From positions 120,718 through 184,717 of the forward strand of contig NZ_BSFQ01000013.1 of the NCBI RefSeq assembly GCF_027922425.1: a stretch of 64,000 nucleotides of DNA, given 5' to 3'. The DNA is from Pseudonocardia halophobica (lineage in GTDB: Bacteria; Actinomycetota; Actinomycetes; Mycobacteriales; Pseudonocardiaceae). The notes below the pieces were generated by a model, which worked only from the letters and a program-made list of their open reading frames with translations, was not told the DNA's origin and did no database searches. The position numbers were made by a program, and so were the translations under genes. Below, one piece after another: positions 1 through 10,100 of the stretch (its first letter is position 1; every line of letters starts with the position of its first letter).

Positions 1-1477
<1,477 letters not shown>

Positions 1478-1481
<4 letters not shown>

Positions 1482-2407
1482 GACCGCGCCCTCCCGTCCG
1501 CCTGGCCCCGCCCGGACAGCTCCTCGACCTGCAGCAGCAGCGCGCTGTGGTCGAGCCCCCCGTGCCCCTGCGCCCGCAGCGACCCGACGAGCTGGGCGAC
1601 GTGCGCGCCCAGCGGGATCGCGACGCCGGCCTCCCGCGCCGAGGCGGTGACGATGCCGAGGTCCTTGTGGTGCAGGTCGATCCGGAAGCCGGGGGCGAAG
1701 GTGCGGGCGCGCATGGTGGTGCCCTTCCGGTCGAGCACCGTGCTGCCGGCGAGGCCGCCGCCGAGCACCGCGAGCGCGGACTCGGTGTCCACGCCGTGCG
1801 CCTCGAGGAACACGAGCGCCTCGGCGACGAGCTGGATGTTGCCCGCGACGATCAGCTGGTTGGCCGCCTTCACGGTCTGGCCCGCGCCGGAGGGTCCGAC
1901 GTGGACCACGGTCTTCCCGACGACGTCGAGGAACGGCCGGGCCGCCGCCACGTCGTCGGGCTCCCCGCCGACCATGATCGACAGAATGCCCTCGACCGCG
2001 GCGGGCTCGCCGCCGCTGACCGGGGCGTCGACCGGGCGGATGCCGCGCTCGCGCTCGGCGTCGGCGATCCGGCGGGCGACGTCCGGGCGGATGGTGGAGC
2101 AGTCGATGTGCAGGGTGCCGGGCTTGGCGTGGGCGAGGATGCCGTCCTCGCCGAAGACCAGCGCCTCGACGTCCGGGCTGTCCGGGACCATGGTGATCAC
2201 GACGTCGGCCTCGCGGACCGCGTCCGCGGTGTCGGTGGCGGCGCGCCCGCCGCGCTCGACCAGGACGTCGACGGCGAGCCGGGACAGGTTGTGGCCCACG
2301 ACGTCGTGGCCGGCCCGCACGAGGTGCGCGGCCATCGGGCCGCCCATGATGCCGAGGCCGATGAAGGCGATCGTGGTGTTCCGTGTGGTCTTTTCCGGCG
2401 TGCTCAT
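1478..2407 (-). CDS. glxR: 2-hydroxy-3-oxopropionate (tartronate semialdehyde) reductase
   Basis: NAD(P)H-dependent beta-hydroxyacid dehydrogenase that reduces tartronate semialdehyde to D-glycerate, the step after Gcl. The protein has 309 residues, normal for the family. It has the N-terminal Rossmann motif GLGIMG (17-22), the substrate loop DAPVSGG (127-133) and the catalytic Lys180 in GAGQTVKAANQ. The ATG at 2407 is chosen over one 18 bp upstream because it overlaps the hyi stop as ATGA and begins right before the Rossmann strand. It lies between hyi and gcl in one operon. The tartronate semialdehyde specificity is inferred from gcl and hyi next door; the family also includes 3-hydroxyisobutyrate dehydrogenases. 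Confidence 0.92.
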
Positions 2408-3180
2408 GCGGAGTCCTCCAGCCACGCGAAGTCGGGTCGCGTCGGCACGTATTCGAGTGCGGTGCGGCCGGAGTAGCCGGCCTTCCGCAGGGCGTCGAGC
2501 AGGTGGTCGAAGTCCAGATCGCCGGTGCCGGGCTCGTGGCGGCCCGGGGCGTCGGCGAGCTGGACGTGGGCGATGCGGTCGCCGTACCGCGCGATCACGG
2601 CGTCGAGGTCCTCGCCGTTGACCGCGAGGTGGTAGAGGTCGGCGAGCAGGCCCACGTTGGGCGCACCGACCCGGTCGAGGACGGCGACGGCCTGTGCGGC
2701 GGTGCGGATCGGGTAGCGGTCGGCGCCGCTCAACGGCTCGACGACGACGGTCGCGCCGATCCCCTCGGCCTCCTTCGCGGCGTGCGCGAGGTTCTCGGCG
2801 GCGAGCTCGTCCTGGCCGGTCCGCCCGTCGATCCGGTTGCCGTACAGGGCGTTGAAGATGCGGGTGCCGAGCCGCTCGCCCAGCCCGACGGCCACGGCGA
2901 CGGAGTCGCGGAACTCCGGCTCGCGGCCGGGCCAGGAGACGAGCCCGCGGTCGCCGGCGGGCATGTCACCGGCCGCGAAGTTGAGTCCGACGAGCTGCAC
3001 GCCGGCGTCGGAGATCGCCCGCGCGAAGCGGTCGACCTCGGCGTCCGGGGGCGCGGCAGTGGGGAAGGGCCACCAGAACTCGACGGCGTCGAACCCGGCG
3101 TCGGCGGCCGCGCGCGGCCGGTCGAGCAGGGGCAGGTCGGTGAGCACGATCGAACAGTTGAGGGCATGACGGAACGTCAC
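2404..3180 (-). CDS. hyi: Hydroxypyruvate isomerase
   Basis: Interconverts hydroxypyruvate and tartronate semialdehyde, feeding the same glycerate branch as Gcl and GlxR. The 258-residue protein is a xylose-isomerase-type TIM barrel of the usual length. Glu148 in VVVEPLSG and Glu243 in ALEYVPT match the two catalytic/metal-binding glutamates of the family. It is the first gene of the hyi-glxR-gcl operon. Its ATG at 3180 lies only about 20 bp from the first of four 41-bp-spaced palindromes (3201-3341), which therefore probably control this operon. Its stop overlaps the glxR start by 4 bp. Confidence 0.9.
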   Translation of the reverse strand: MTFRHALNCSIVLTDLPLLDRPRAAADAGFDAVEFWWPFPTAAPPDAEVDRFARAISDAGVQLVGLNFAAGDMPAGDRGLVSWPGREPEFRDSVAVAVGLGERLGTRIFNALYGNRIDGRTGQDELAAENLAHAAKEAEGIGATVVVEPLSGADRYPIRTAAQAVAVLDRVGAPNVGLLADLYHLAVNGEDLDAVIARYGDRIAHVQLADAPGRHEPGTGDLDFDHLLDALRKAGYSGRTALEYVPTRPDFAWLEDSA

Positions 3181-3200
3181 GAGAACTCCTCCGAGACGTT

Positions 3201-3341
3201 CGCATTATGGAACCATAATGCGATTTCGGGCGCCTCGGGAGCGCATTATGGAACCATAATGCGTTCTGAGGCGGGTTCTGGAAGCGTTATGGAACCATAA
3301 TGCGATCCTCCGGGGGGCCGGAAGTGTGATGGAGCCATACC
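3201..3341. promoter_or_regulatory. Array of four palindromic operator-like sites, 41-bp spacing
   Basis: Three near-identical copies of GCATTATGGAACCATAATGC (cores TATGG-AA-CCATA at 3206-3217, 3247-3258, 3288-3299) and one degenerate copy (3328-3339). Site centres are 41, 41 and 40 bp apart. The first two have perfect 10-bp inverted arms around a 2-bp AA centre; the third starts GCGT instead of GCAT. The array fills the gap between the allantoicase stop and the hyi start, so it is the probable promoter/operator of hyi-glxR-gcl. The same motif and spacing recur at 12594-12695. The binding protein is unknown; an IclR- or GntR-type dimer is a guess from the palindrome form. Confidence 0.8.
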
Positions 3342-3350
3342 GCGGTCGGT

Positions 3351-4298
3351 TCAGTGGGCGGCGTGCCAGCGGGTCCGGAGGGACTCGCGGCCGGCATCGG
3401 TGGGGGTGCCCCACAGGCGTACTCGCGAGAGGCCGCCGTCGGGGTGGATGTCGAGGCGTACCTCGGTGACGGCCGGGCGGTCGGCGAGCACGAACCGGTG
3501 CCGGGTGTCGGGCTGCAGCGGGGTGTACAGCAGGTCCTGCCAGTCCCCGTCGCCGGTCCTGCCGCGCAGGACGGCCGCACCCGGGGCGTTGTACAGGAAG
3601 TACGAGGTGTCGATCTCGGCGACGGCGATCCGGCCCTCGGTCCCCAGACCGAGCTCGACCCAGTCGTTGCCGGCGTCGCGGCGCCGCGCGGTCTCCCAGC
3701 CCTCGCCCATGGAGCGGGCCGGTCCGGGCAGCAGCAGGTTGTGCGGGCTGCTGTAGAAACGGTTAGACACGTCGCGCACGTGCCCGCCGTTCTCGATCGC
3801 GGCCAGGTCCACGGTGCCGAGCACGTCGAGCAGCGCCGGGTCCGGCAGGGCCTCGCCGTGCACGCGCAGCCGGGCCACGCCGCCGTCGGGCACGATCCGC
3901 AGCCGCACGTGCGTGACACGCCGGTCGCTGTGCACGTCGAAGGCGTTCTCCGAGTCCCCCTTGAGCGGCGAGAGCGGGACGAGCTCGAACCAGGTGCTCC
4001 CGTCCGCGGACCCGTCCACCGCGCCCTCCGGCGGGTAGTTGCCGGTGAACCAGGTCGTGTCGACCACGATCCGCCGGACGACGCCGGGCGCGCCGAGCCG
4101 GACCACGGCCTCGTCGTGCCCGGGCGAGCGGCGCCGGCGGGTCTCCCAGCCGTCGTAGACCTTGCCGCGGTGCCCGAACGTGGTCGGGTCGAACACCGGC
4201 GGGCCGGGGACGATCAGGTTCTCCTTGGCCGCGAACGACTCGTCGGTCGCCGAGACCACGGCGCCGCCGAGGGTGCGCAGCGCGAGGTCCGGGTGCAT
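3351..4298 (-). CDS. alc: Allantoicase
   Basis: Hydrolyses allantoate to ureidoglycolate and urea. The 315-residue protein has the two tandem jelly-roll (allantoicase) repeats expected. The halves echo each other: KENLIVPGPPVF...YDGWETRRRR near residue 25-60, and HNLLLPGPARSMGEGWETARRRDAGNDWVELGLG in the second half (split here by description, not by sequence). The ATG at 4298 overlaps the allB stop (ATGA). It is last in the AtzF-like/allB/alc operon, and its stop is 10 bp from the operator array in front of hyi. Some read-through into hyi is possible because no strong terminator is seen. Confidence 0.92.
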   Translation of the reverse strand: MHPDLALRTLGGAVVSATDESFAAKENLIVPGPPVFDPTTFGHRGKVYDGWETRRRRSPGHDEAVVRLGAPGVVRRIVVDTTWFTGNYPPEGAVDGSADGSTWFELVPLSPLKGDSENAFDVHSDRRVTHVRLRIVPDGGVARLRVHGEALPDPALLDVLGTVDLAAIENGGHVRDVSNRFYSSPHNLLLPGPARSMGEGWETARRRDAGNDWVELGLGTEGRIAVAEIDTSYFLYNAPGAAVLRGRTGDGDWQDLLYTPLQPDTRHRFVLADRPAVTEVRLDIHPDGGLSRVRLWGTPTDAGRESLRTRWHAAH

Positions 4299-5596
4299 CA
4301 GGTGTCTCCTCTGCCGATCAGCCGGCCCGCGGGCCGGTCGGGGTCCACCCGCTCGCCGCGCAGCCAGGTGCCGCGGACGACGCCGTGCAGCGTGCGGCCG
4401 GCGTACGGGGTGGTGGGGTGGCGGTGGGCGAGCGTGCCCACCGCGAAGGTCTCGTCGGGGGCGACCACCGCGAGGTCGGCCGCGGCCCCCGGGGCGATGC
4501 GGCCCTTGTGGCGCAGGCCGACGAGGTCGGCCGGGGCCGTCGCCATCCGGGCGACGACGTCGGCGAACGTCCAGCCGCGCCGGCGCGCCTCCGTCCACAC
4601 CACGGGCAGCCCGATCTGCAGCGACGCGATGCCGCCCCAGGCCGACCCGAAGTCGCCGGTGCCCTTGAGCTCGGGCGTGGCGGGGGAGTGGTCGCTGACG
4701 ACCATGTCGATCACCCCGTCGGCCAGTCCCTGCCAGAGCGCGTCCCGGTTGGTCTCCTCGCGGACCGGGGGGCAGCACTTGAAGCGGGTGTCGCCGTCGG
4801 GCACCTCCTCGGCGGTCAGCGCGAGGTAGTGCGGGCAGGTCTCGACGGTGACCCGGACGCCGTCCGCGCGGGCCTGCGCGAGCAGCGGCAGCGCGTCGGC
4901 CGAGGACAGGTGCACCACGTGCACCCGCGCGTCCGTCTCGCGGGCCATCCGGACCAGGCCGGCGATCGCCGAGTCCTCCGCGGCGCGGGGCCGGGAGGCG
5001 AGGAAGTCCCGGTAGCGACGGCCGTGGGCCTCGCCGACCAGGGCTCCGTCCTCGGCGTGGGCGAGCAGCAGGCCGTCGAACGAGGCCAGCTCGCGCATCG
5101 CCTGACGTGGGTCCGGCAGGGCCGGGAACTCGGGGACGCCGCTGTCGAGCAGGAAGCACTTCACCCCGAACACGCCGGCCTCGTGCAGCGCGCGCAGCTC
5201 CCGCTCGTTGCCCGGGATCGCACCGCCCCAGAACCCGACGTCGATCGCGCACCGCCCGTCGGCCGCCTTGCGCTTGACCTCCAGCGCCGGGACGTCGACG
5301 GTCGGCGGCAGAGCGTTGAGCGGCATGTCGACCAGCGTCGTGACGCCGCCGGCCGCGGCCGCCCGGGTGGCGGAGGCGAACCCCTCCCACTCGGTGCGGC
5401 CGGGCTCGTTGACGTGCACGTGCGTGTCGACGAGGCCGGGGATCAGCACCTCGTCCGCGCCGAGGACGATCTCGGCGGCGTCGACCGCGGCGTCCCGGTC
5501 CAGGACCGCGGCGATGCGCCCGTCCTCGACCAGCACGGCCGTCGGGCGTTCGGCCCCGTCGACCACGGCGCGGGCCGCGCGGAAGACCGTCCTCAC
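4298..5596 (-). CDS. allB: Allantoinase
   Basis: Zinc amidohydrolase that opens the hydantoin ring of allantoin to give allantoate. The 432-residue protein carries the metal-binding motif DTHVHVNEPG near residue 60, the lysine expected to be carboxylated in FGVKCFLLD, HAED, the VVHLSSAD segment and the late aspartate in VVSDHSPATPE. These agree with allantoinase rather than dihydropyrimidinase. The start is a GTG at 5596 that overlaps the stop of the upstream small gene (GTGA); the encoded N-terminus (VRTVFRAARAVVDG) matches the usual family beginning. It is coupled on both sides in a three-gene operon ending in allantoicase. Confidence 0.93.
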   Translation of the reverse strand: MRTVFRAARAVVDGAERPTAVLVEDGRIAAVLDRDAAVDAAEIVLGADEVLIPGLVDTHVHVNEPGRTEWEGFASATRAAAAGGVTTLVDMPLNALPPTVDVPALEVKRKAADGRCAIDVGFWGGAIPGNERELRALHEAGVFGVKCFLLDSGVPEFPALPDPRQAMRELASFDGLLLAHAEDGALVGEAHGRRYRDFLASRPRAAEDSAIAGLVRMARETDARVHVVHLSSADALPLLAQARADGVRVTVETCPHYLALTAEEVPDGDTRFKCCPPVREETNRDALWQGLADGVIDMVVSDHSPATPELKGTGDFGSAWGGIASLQIGLPVVWTEARRRGWTFADVVARMATAPADLVGLRHKGRIAPGAAADLAVVAPDETFAVGTLAHRHPTTPYAGRTLHGVVRGTWLRGERVDPDRPAGRLIGRGDT

Positions 5597-5958
5597 GACG
5601 CCCCCCGGTAGGCCCGCCAGCTCGCCAGCTCCGAGATGTCGGTCCGGGGCGCGGGGTGGTCGGCGCGCAGCACCATGGCGAGCGACCCGGAGCCGTCGGC
5701 CAGCTCGACCACGCCGAGCTCCAGCCCGTCGGGCTCGCCGGGCAGCAGCACCTCGCGGAGCTGCGCGTACGTCATCTCGTAGACCTCGCCCTCGACCGCG
5801 GCGTCGCCGCCCTCCTCGAGGGCCGGGTACCGGCCGTCGACGGCGTGGAAGCGATAGCGCGGCGCGGTCCGGGTGTGGGCGACCAGCGGCGCGTCGCCGA
5901 CGAGGTGGTGGTCGGCCCCGCCGGACATGGCGGTGCCGTTGAGGAACATGCGCGGCAT
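5593..5958 (-). CDS. AtzF C-terminal-like (gamma-glutamylcyclotransferase fold) protein
   Basis: A 121-residue protein resembling the stand-alone C-terminal domain of allophanate hydrolase (AtzF/DUR1,2): MFLNGTAMSGG near the N-terminus, APRYRFHAVDGRYPAL, then VEGEVYEM and LGVVELADG. In allophanate hydrolase that domain works on the N-carboxycarbamate product, but no amidase domain is encoded here. It is the first gene of an operon with allantoinase and allantoicase and overlaps allB by GTGA. The ATG at 5958 has a good ribosome site (GAGAGGAG). Ureidoglycolate lyase (AllA) is missing from the cluster, so a role in ureidoglycolate or urea-derived carboxyl chemistry is possible but only inferred. 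Confidence 0.7.
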   Translation of the reverse strand: MPRMFLNGTAMSGGADHHLVGDAPLVAHTRTAPRYRFHAVDGRYPALEEGGDAAVEGEVYEMTYAQLREVLLPGEPDGLELGVVELADGSGSLAMVLRADHPAPRTDISELASWRAYRGAS

Positions 5959-5971
5959 GCCGGCTCCTCTC

Positions 5972-6013
5972 GTGAGCGGCAACTGCCCCTCTCTTGGGGC
6001 AGTTGCCACTCAC
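5972..6013 (-). terminator. Strong intercistronic hairpin after the xanthine dehydrogenase operon
   Basis: Two 18-nt arms (5972-5989 and 5996-6013) are complementary with one mismatch and enclose a 6-nt loop. In the direction of transcription the hairpin starts about 18 nt after the xdhA stop (6032). It ends close to the ribosome site of the next gene (start 5958). There is no T-tract, as is common for actinobacterial terminators. It could also be a protein-binding palindrome or an attenuator for the allB operon. Confidence 0.6.
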
Positions 6014-6031
6014 AGGGTGGGATGAGCAGGG

Positions 6032-8305
6032 TCAGAAGGTGATGTGCTCGGGGCGGATCGGGACCCGGCGCAGGGCCTTGCCGGTGGCGGCGCGGACGGC
6101 CGCGGCGACGGCGGGGCCGGACGAGATCGTGGGCGGCTCGCCCACCCCGCGGACGCCGTAGGGCGCGTGCGGGTCGGCGTACTCCAGCACCTTCACCTGC
6201 ATCGGCGGCATGTCGAGGATCGTGGGGATCAGGTAGTCCGTGAAGGACGGGTTCTTCACGTGCCCGTCCTGCACCACGATCTCCTCCATCAGCGCCAGGC
6301 CCATGCCCTGCGCGCTGCCGCCCTGGATCTGCCCGACGACGGCGTCGGGGTTGAGCGCCCGGCCGACGTCCTGCGCCGTGTCCAGCGCGACGACCTTGAC
6401 CAGGCCGAGCTCGGTGTCGACGTCGACCACGGCGCGGTGTGCGGAGAAGGCGTACTGGACGTGCGCGTTCCCCTGCCCCGTCTCCGGGTCGATCGGGAAG
6501 GTCGGGCGGTGCCGCCACTCGACGGTCTCCTCGACCGGCTCGTCGAGCACCTCGACCAGGCCCGCAACGACCTCGCCGGACTCCGCGACGATCTTGTCGC
6601 CGTCCAGCCGGAGATCACTGCGCTGCAACAACGCTGCCGCGCGCCGCAGGACCGAGGTCCGCACCGCCTCGCACGCTGCCTTGACGGCGCCGCCGGTCAC
6701 GTACGTCTGCCGGGAGGCGGACGTCGAGCCGCCGGAGCCGACGCTGGTGTCCTTGGGGTGCACGACGACCTGGTCCACGCCCAGCTCGGTGCGGCAGATC
6801 TGCTGCTCGATGGTGATCAGGCCCTGCCCGACCTCCGCGGCCGCGGTGTGCACGGTCGCGACGGGCTCGCCGGCGACCGCCTCCAGGCGCACGCGGGCGG
6901 TGGAGTAGTCGTCGAACCCCTCGGAGAACCCGACGTTCTTGTAGGTCACCGCGTACCCGATCCCGCGCACGACGCCCTCGCCGTGCGTGGTGTTCGACGC
7001 GCCGCCGGGCAGCTCGCGGATGTCCCGCTCGCCCTCGGGCTCGGGCGGCAGCGGCAGGTCGCGGACGGTCCGGATCAGCTCGGCGACGGGCGCCGCGGAG
7101 TCGATCACCTGACCGGTGATGTTGAGGTCGCCCTCGACCATCCCGTTGCGCGCCCGGATCTCCACCCGGTCGACGCCGACCCGGTCGGCCAGCTCGTCCA
7201 TCAGGGCCTCGTGCGCGAACGCGGCCTGCACGCAGCCGAAGCCGCGCATGGCGCCGCAGGGCGGGTTGTTCGTGTAGACCCCGCGGGCGTCGACGTGGAC
7301 GCTCGGGATCCGGTACGGGCCCAGGCCCAGCGTGCCGCCGTTGCCGACGACCGCGCCGGTCGACGACGCGTAGGCGCCGCCGTCGAACAGGATGTCGGCC
7401 TTGGCGTAGATCAGCTCGCCCTCCTCGGACGCCCCGAACTCGTAGCGCAGCCAGGCCGGGTGCCGGTGGACGTGCCCGAAGAACGACTCGTCCCGCGCGT
7501 AGCTCATCTTCACCGGCTTGCCGGTGTGCAGCGCGAGCAGGCACGCGTGGACGTGCATCGACAGGTCCTCGCGGCCGCCGAACGCTCCGCCGACGCCGGC
7601 GAGGGTGAGCCGCACCTGCTCCGGTGGCAGCCCGAGCACCCGGCAGACCTGGCCCTGGTCGACGTGCAGCCACTGGGTGGCGACGAAGAGGTCGACGCCG
7701 CCCTCGCCGTCCGGCACCGCGAGTCCGGACTCCGGCCCGAGGAAGGCCTGGTCCTGCATGCCGACCTCGAAGTCCAGCGCCACCACCACGGGGGCGGTGG
7801 GGGCCGGGTCGCCGCGCCGGATCTTCATGGCGCGCACGAGGTTGTCCTCGCGGGACGCGTGCACGAGCGGGGCGTCGGCGTCGAGCGCGCGGCGCGGGTC
7901 GGTGACCGCCGGCAGCACCTCGTAGTCCACGACGATCCGCTTGGCGGCGCGCCGCGCGGTCTCGGGGTGGTCCGCCGCGACCAGCGCGACGGGTTCGCCC
8001 TGGTAGCGGACCACGCCGTCGGCCAGGGCGGGGGTGTCGAGGTGCTCCAGCCCGACGGCGTTCTCGCCGGGGACGTCGGCCGCGGTGAGGACCGCGGACA
8101 CGCCGGGGACGCGCAGCGCCTCGGTGACGTCGATCGAGCGGATGCGGGCGTGCGGGTGCGGGCTGCGGAGCGTGACGCCCCAGACCATGTCGTCGTGCCA
8201 CAGGTCGGACGAGTAGGCGAACTCGCCGGTGACCTTCAGCGTGCCGTCGGGGCGGAGCGGGGAGTCGCCCAGCCTGCCGGCCGTCCGGGTCTCGGTACTG
8301 GTCAT
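6032..8305 (-). CDS. xdhA: Xanthine dehydrogenase, molybdopterin-binding subunit
   Basis: Large catalytic subunit of a three-subunit xanthine dehydrogenase that oxidises hypoxanthine/xanthine to urate at a Mo-MPT centre. The protein has 757 residues. The N-terminal aldehyde-oxidase/xanthine-dehydrogenase a/b hammerhead domain (about 20-130) is followed by Mo-cofactor motifs, including GGAFGGRED near residue 240 and CGAMRGFG near 345. The base Glu723 lies in GVRGVGEPP close to the C-terminus. It is the last of four overlapping genes (FAD subunit, 2Fe-2S subunit, deaminase, this one); its ATG at 8305 overlaps the deaminase stop. Xanthine as substrate is inferred from the surrounding urate and allantoin genes. 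Confidence 0.88.
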   Translation of the reverse strand: MTSTETRTAGRLGDSPLRPDGTLKVTGEFAYSSDLWHDDMVWGVTLRSPHPHARIRSIDVTEALRVPGVSAVLTAADVPGENAVGLEHLDTPALADGVVRYQGEPVALVAADHPETARRAAKRIVVDYEVLPAVTDPRRALDADAPLVHASREDNLVRAMKIRRGDPAPTAPVVVALDFEVGMQDQAFLGPESGLAVPDGEGGVDLFVATQWLHVDQGQVCRVLGLPPEQVRLTLAGVGGAFGGREDLSMHVHACLLALHTGKPVKMSYARDESFFGHVHRHPAWLRYEFGASEEGELIYAKADILFDGGAYASSTGAVVGNGGTLGLGPYRIPSVHVDARGVYTNNPPCGAMRGFGCVQAAFAHEALMDELADRVGVDRVEIRARNGMVEGDLNITGQVIDSAAPVAELIRTVRDLPLPPEPEGERDIRELPGGASNTTHGEGVVRGIGYAVTYKNVGFSEGFDDYSTARVRLEAVAGEPVATVHTAAAEVGQGLITIEQQICRTELGVDQVVVHPKDTSVGSGGSTSASRQTYVTGGAVKAACEAVRTSVLRRAAALLQRSDLRLDGDKIVAESGEVVAGLVEVLDEPVEETVEWRHRPTFPIDPETGQGNAHVQYAFSAHRAVVDVDTELGLVKVVALDTAQDVGRALNPDAVVGQIQGGSAQGMGLALMEEIVVQDGHVKNPSFTDYLIPTILDMPPMQVKVLEYADPHAPYGVRGVGEPPTISSGPAVAAAVRAATGKALRRVPIRPEHITF

Positions 8306-9642
8306 GACGCCTTCTCCAGCAGGGTGCGGTGGACGCGGGCGCACTCGCGCGCCACGGCGTCCGTGTCGACGGTGACCACACGGTCGTGCTCGACGACCGG
8401 GCGGCCGTTCACGAGCAGCAGGTCCAGCGGCGGTGGCGAGCCGAGCACGAGCGCCGCGACGGGGTCGGCGACGTCCGCGTGCCCCAGCCCGTCGAGGCCC
8501 CAGAGGGCCAGGTCGGCGAGCTTGCCGACCTCGATCGAGCCGATCTCGTCCTCCCGGCCCAGGACGCGGGCGCCGCCGAGGGTGGCCAGCTCCAGGGCGT
8601 CCCGGACGGTCAGCGCGGTGGGGCCGCCGACGGCGCGGGCGAACAGCACCGCGTGCCGGACCTCCTCCAACAGCGAGCCCGCCTCGTTGCTCGCGGCGCC
8701 GTCGACGCCGAGTCCGACGCGGGCGCCGGCGTCGCGCAGGTCGCGGGTGCGGGCGATCCCCGCGCCCAGCCGGGCGTTGGACGACGGGCAGTGCGCCACC
8801 CCGGTCCGGGTCGCGCCGATCCGCTTCACCGCGGGGTCGTCGAGATGGACGGCGTGGGCGAACCAGACGTCGTCGCCGGTCCAGCCCAGGCCCTCGACGT
8901 ACTCCAGCGGCGAGCAGCCGAAGCGCTCGCGACAGAAGTCCTCCTCGTCGAGGGTCTCGGCGAGGTGGGTGTGCAGCCGGACGCCGCGCCGCCGGGCCAG
9001 CTCGGCGGACTCGCGCATGAGGTCGCCGGTCACGGAGAAGGGCGAGCACGGGGCCAGCGCGACCTGCAGCATCGAGCCCGGCGTGGCGTCGTGCCAGCGG
9101 TCGATCGCCGCCTCCGACGCGGCCAGTACGGCGTCCCGGTCCTCGACGACGTGGTCCGGCGGCAGGCCGCCGTCCTTCTGCCCGAGGTCCATCGAGCCGC
9201 GGCAGGGGTGGAAGCGCAGGCCCACCTCGGTGGCGGCGCGAATCTCGGCGCCGAACACGTCCCCGCCCTCGCGGGGGAAGACGTAGTGGTGGTCGGTGCT
9301 GGTGGTGCATCCGGTCAGCGCCAGCTGGGCCAGTGCGCCGGTGGCGCCGGTGTGCACGGCGTGCTCGTCGATGCCCGCCCACACCGGGTACAGCGTGGTG
9401 AGCCACTCGAAGAGCGTCGCGTCGACCGCGAGGCCGCGGGTGACCCACTGGTAGAGGTGGTTGTGCGTGTTGACGAAGCCCGGGGTGAGCAGGCCGCCGC
9501 GGGCGTCGACCACGTCGTGACCGGCGCGGTCCACAGCGGGTCCCGCGCCGACGGCGGTGATCCGGTCGTCCTCGACGACGACGTGCCCGCCGGCGATCTC
9601 CTCGCCGGTCACGGTCACGACGTGCGCGTTCTCGATGATCAT
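8302..9642 (-). CDS. 8-oxoguanine/guanine deaminase-like amidohydrolase
   Basis: Zinc amidohydrolase of the cytosine/guanine deaminase superfamily, 446 residues. Motifs in order: FVNTHNHLYQ near residue 60 (HxH metal site), TSTDHHYVFP, HPCRGSMDLGQKDGGLPPD, VALAPCSPFSV, LHTHLAET, and GLGVDGAASNE with the metal aspartate. The GSMDLGQKDGGLPPD and APCSPFSV blocks are what I remember from 8-oxoguanine deaminases. It sits inside the xdh operon, overlapped on both sides by 4 bp. Deaminating guanine or 8-oxoguanine would give xanthine or urate, products that fit this pathway. The exact substrate is uncertain. Confidence 0.82.
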   Translation of the reverse strand: MIIENAHVVTVTGEEIAGGHVVVEDDRITAVGAGPAVDRAGHDVVDARGGLLTPGFVNTHNHLYQWVTRGLAVDATLFEWLTTLYPVWAGIDEHAVHTGATGALAQLALTGCTTSTDHHYVFPREGGDVFGAEIRAATEVGLRFHPCRGSMDLGQKDGGLPPDHVVEDRDAVLAASEAAIDRWHDATPGSMLQVALAPCSPFSVTGDLMRESAELARRRGVRLHTHLAETLDEEDFCRERFGCSPLEYVEGLGWTGDDVWFAHAVHLDDPAVKRIGATRTGVAHCPSSNARLGAGIARTRDLRDAGARVGLGVDGAASNEAGSLLEEVRHAVLFARAVGGPTALTVRDALELATLGGARVLGREDEIGSIEVGKLADLALWGLDGLGHADVADPVAALVLGSPPPLDLLLVNGRPVVEHDRVVTVDTDAVARECARVHRTLLEKAS

Positions 9643-10100
9643 CGCTTCGCCACCGCCGCAGCCCGCACGGCGTCCAGGATCTTCTCGTAGCCGGTGCACC
9701 GGCAGAGGTTGCCCGCCAACGCCTCCCGGATCTCCGGGTCCGTCGGCTCGGGGTTGCGCTCCAGGAGGTCCTTGGTCGACATCAGGAACCCGGGGGTGCA
9801 GAAACCGCACTGCACCGCACCCTTCTCCACGAAGGCCTGCTGCACGGGGTCCAGCTCCTCGCCCGCCAGGCCCTCGACCGTCGTGACCTCGCGGCCCTGC
9901 GCCTGACCGGCGGCGACCAGGCACGCGCACACCGGGGTCCCGTCGAGGTAGACCGTGCAGGAGCCGCACTCGCCCTGCTCGCAGGCGTTCTTCGAACCGG
10001 GCAGGCCGAGCCGCTCGCGCAGCGCGTAGAGCAGGCTCTCGCCCTCCCAGACGTCGTCGGCCTCGCGGCGGGTGCCGTTGACCGTCAGTTCGATCCTCAT
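9639..10100 (-). CDS. xdhC: Xanthine dehydrogenase, 2Fe-2S subunit
   Basis: Small iron-sulphur subunit passing electrons from the Mo centre to FAD. The 153-residue protein has the plant-ferredoxin-type cluster ligands Cys40, Cys45, Cys48 and Cys60. The second, helical cluster domain uses Cys98, Cys101, Cys133 and Cys135 (QCGFCTPGF...LCRCTGY). The length is typical. It overlaps the FAD-subunit gene upstream and the deaminase downstream by 4 bp each. Subunit letters differ between species, so the symbol is by position rather than by proven orthology. Confidence 0.92.
   Translation of the reverse strand: MRIELTVNGTRREADDVWEGESLLYALRERLGLPGSKNACEQGECGSCTVYLDGTPVCACLVAAGQAQGREVTTVEGLAGEELDPVQQAFVEKGAVQCGFCTPGFLMSTKDLLERNPEPTDPEIREALAGNLCRCTGYEKILDAVRAAAVAKR

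Noticed and set aside
3201..3341. CRISPR-like look of the regularly spaced repeats (here and at 12594-12695)
   Set aside because: Repeats are only about 20 bp and spacers about 21 bp, copies are three or four, one is inverted, and no cas gene is near. Operator-type sites fit better.
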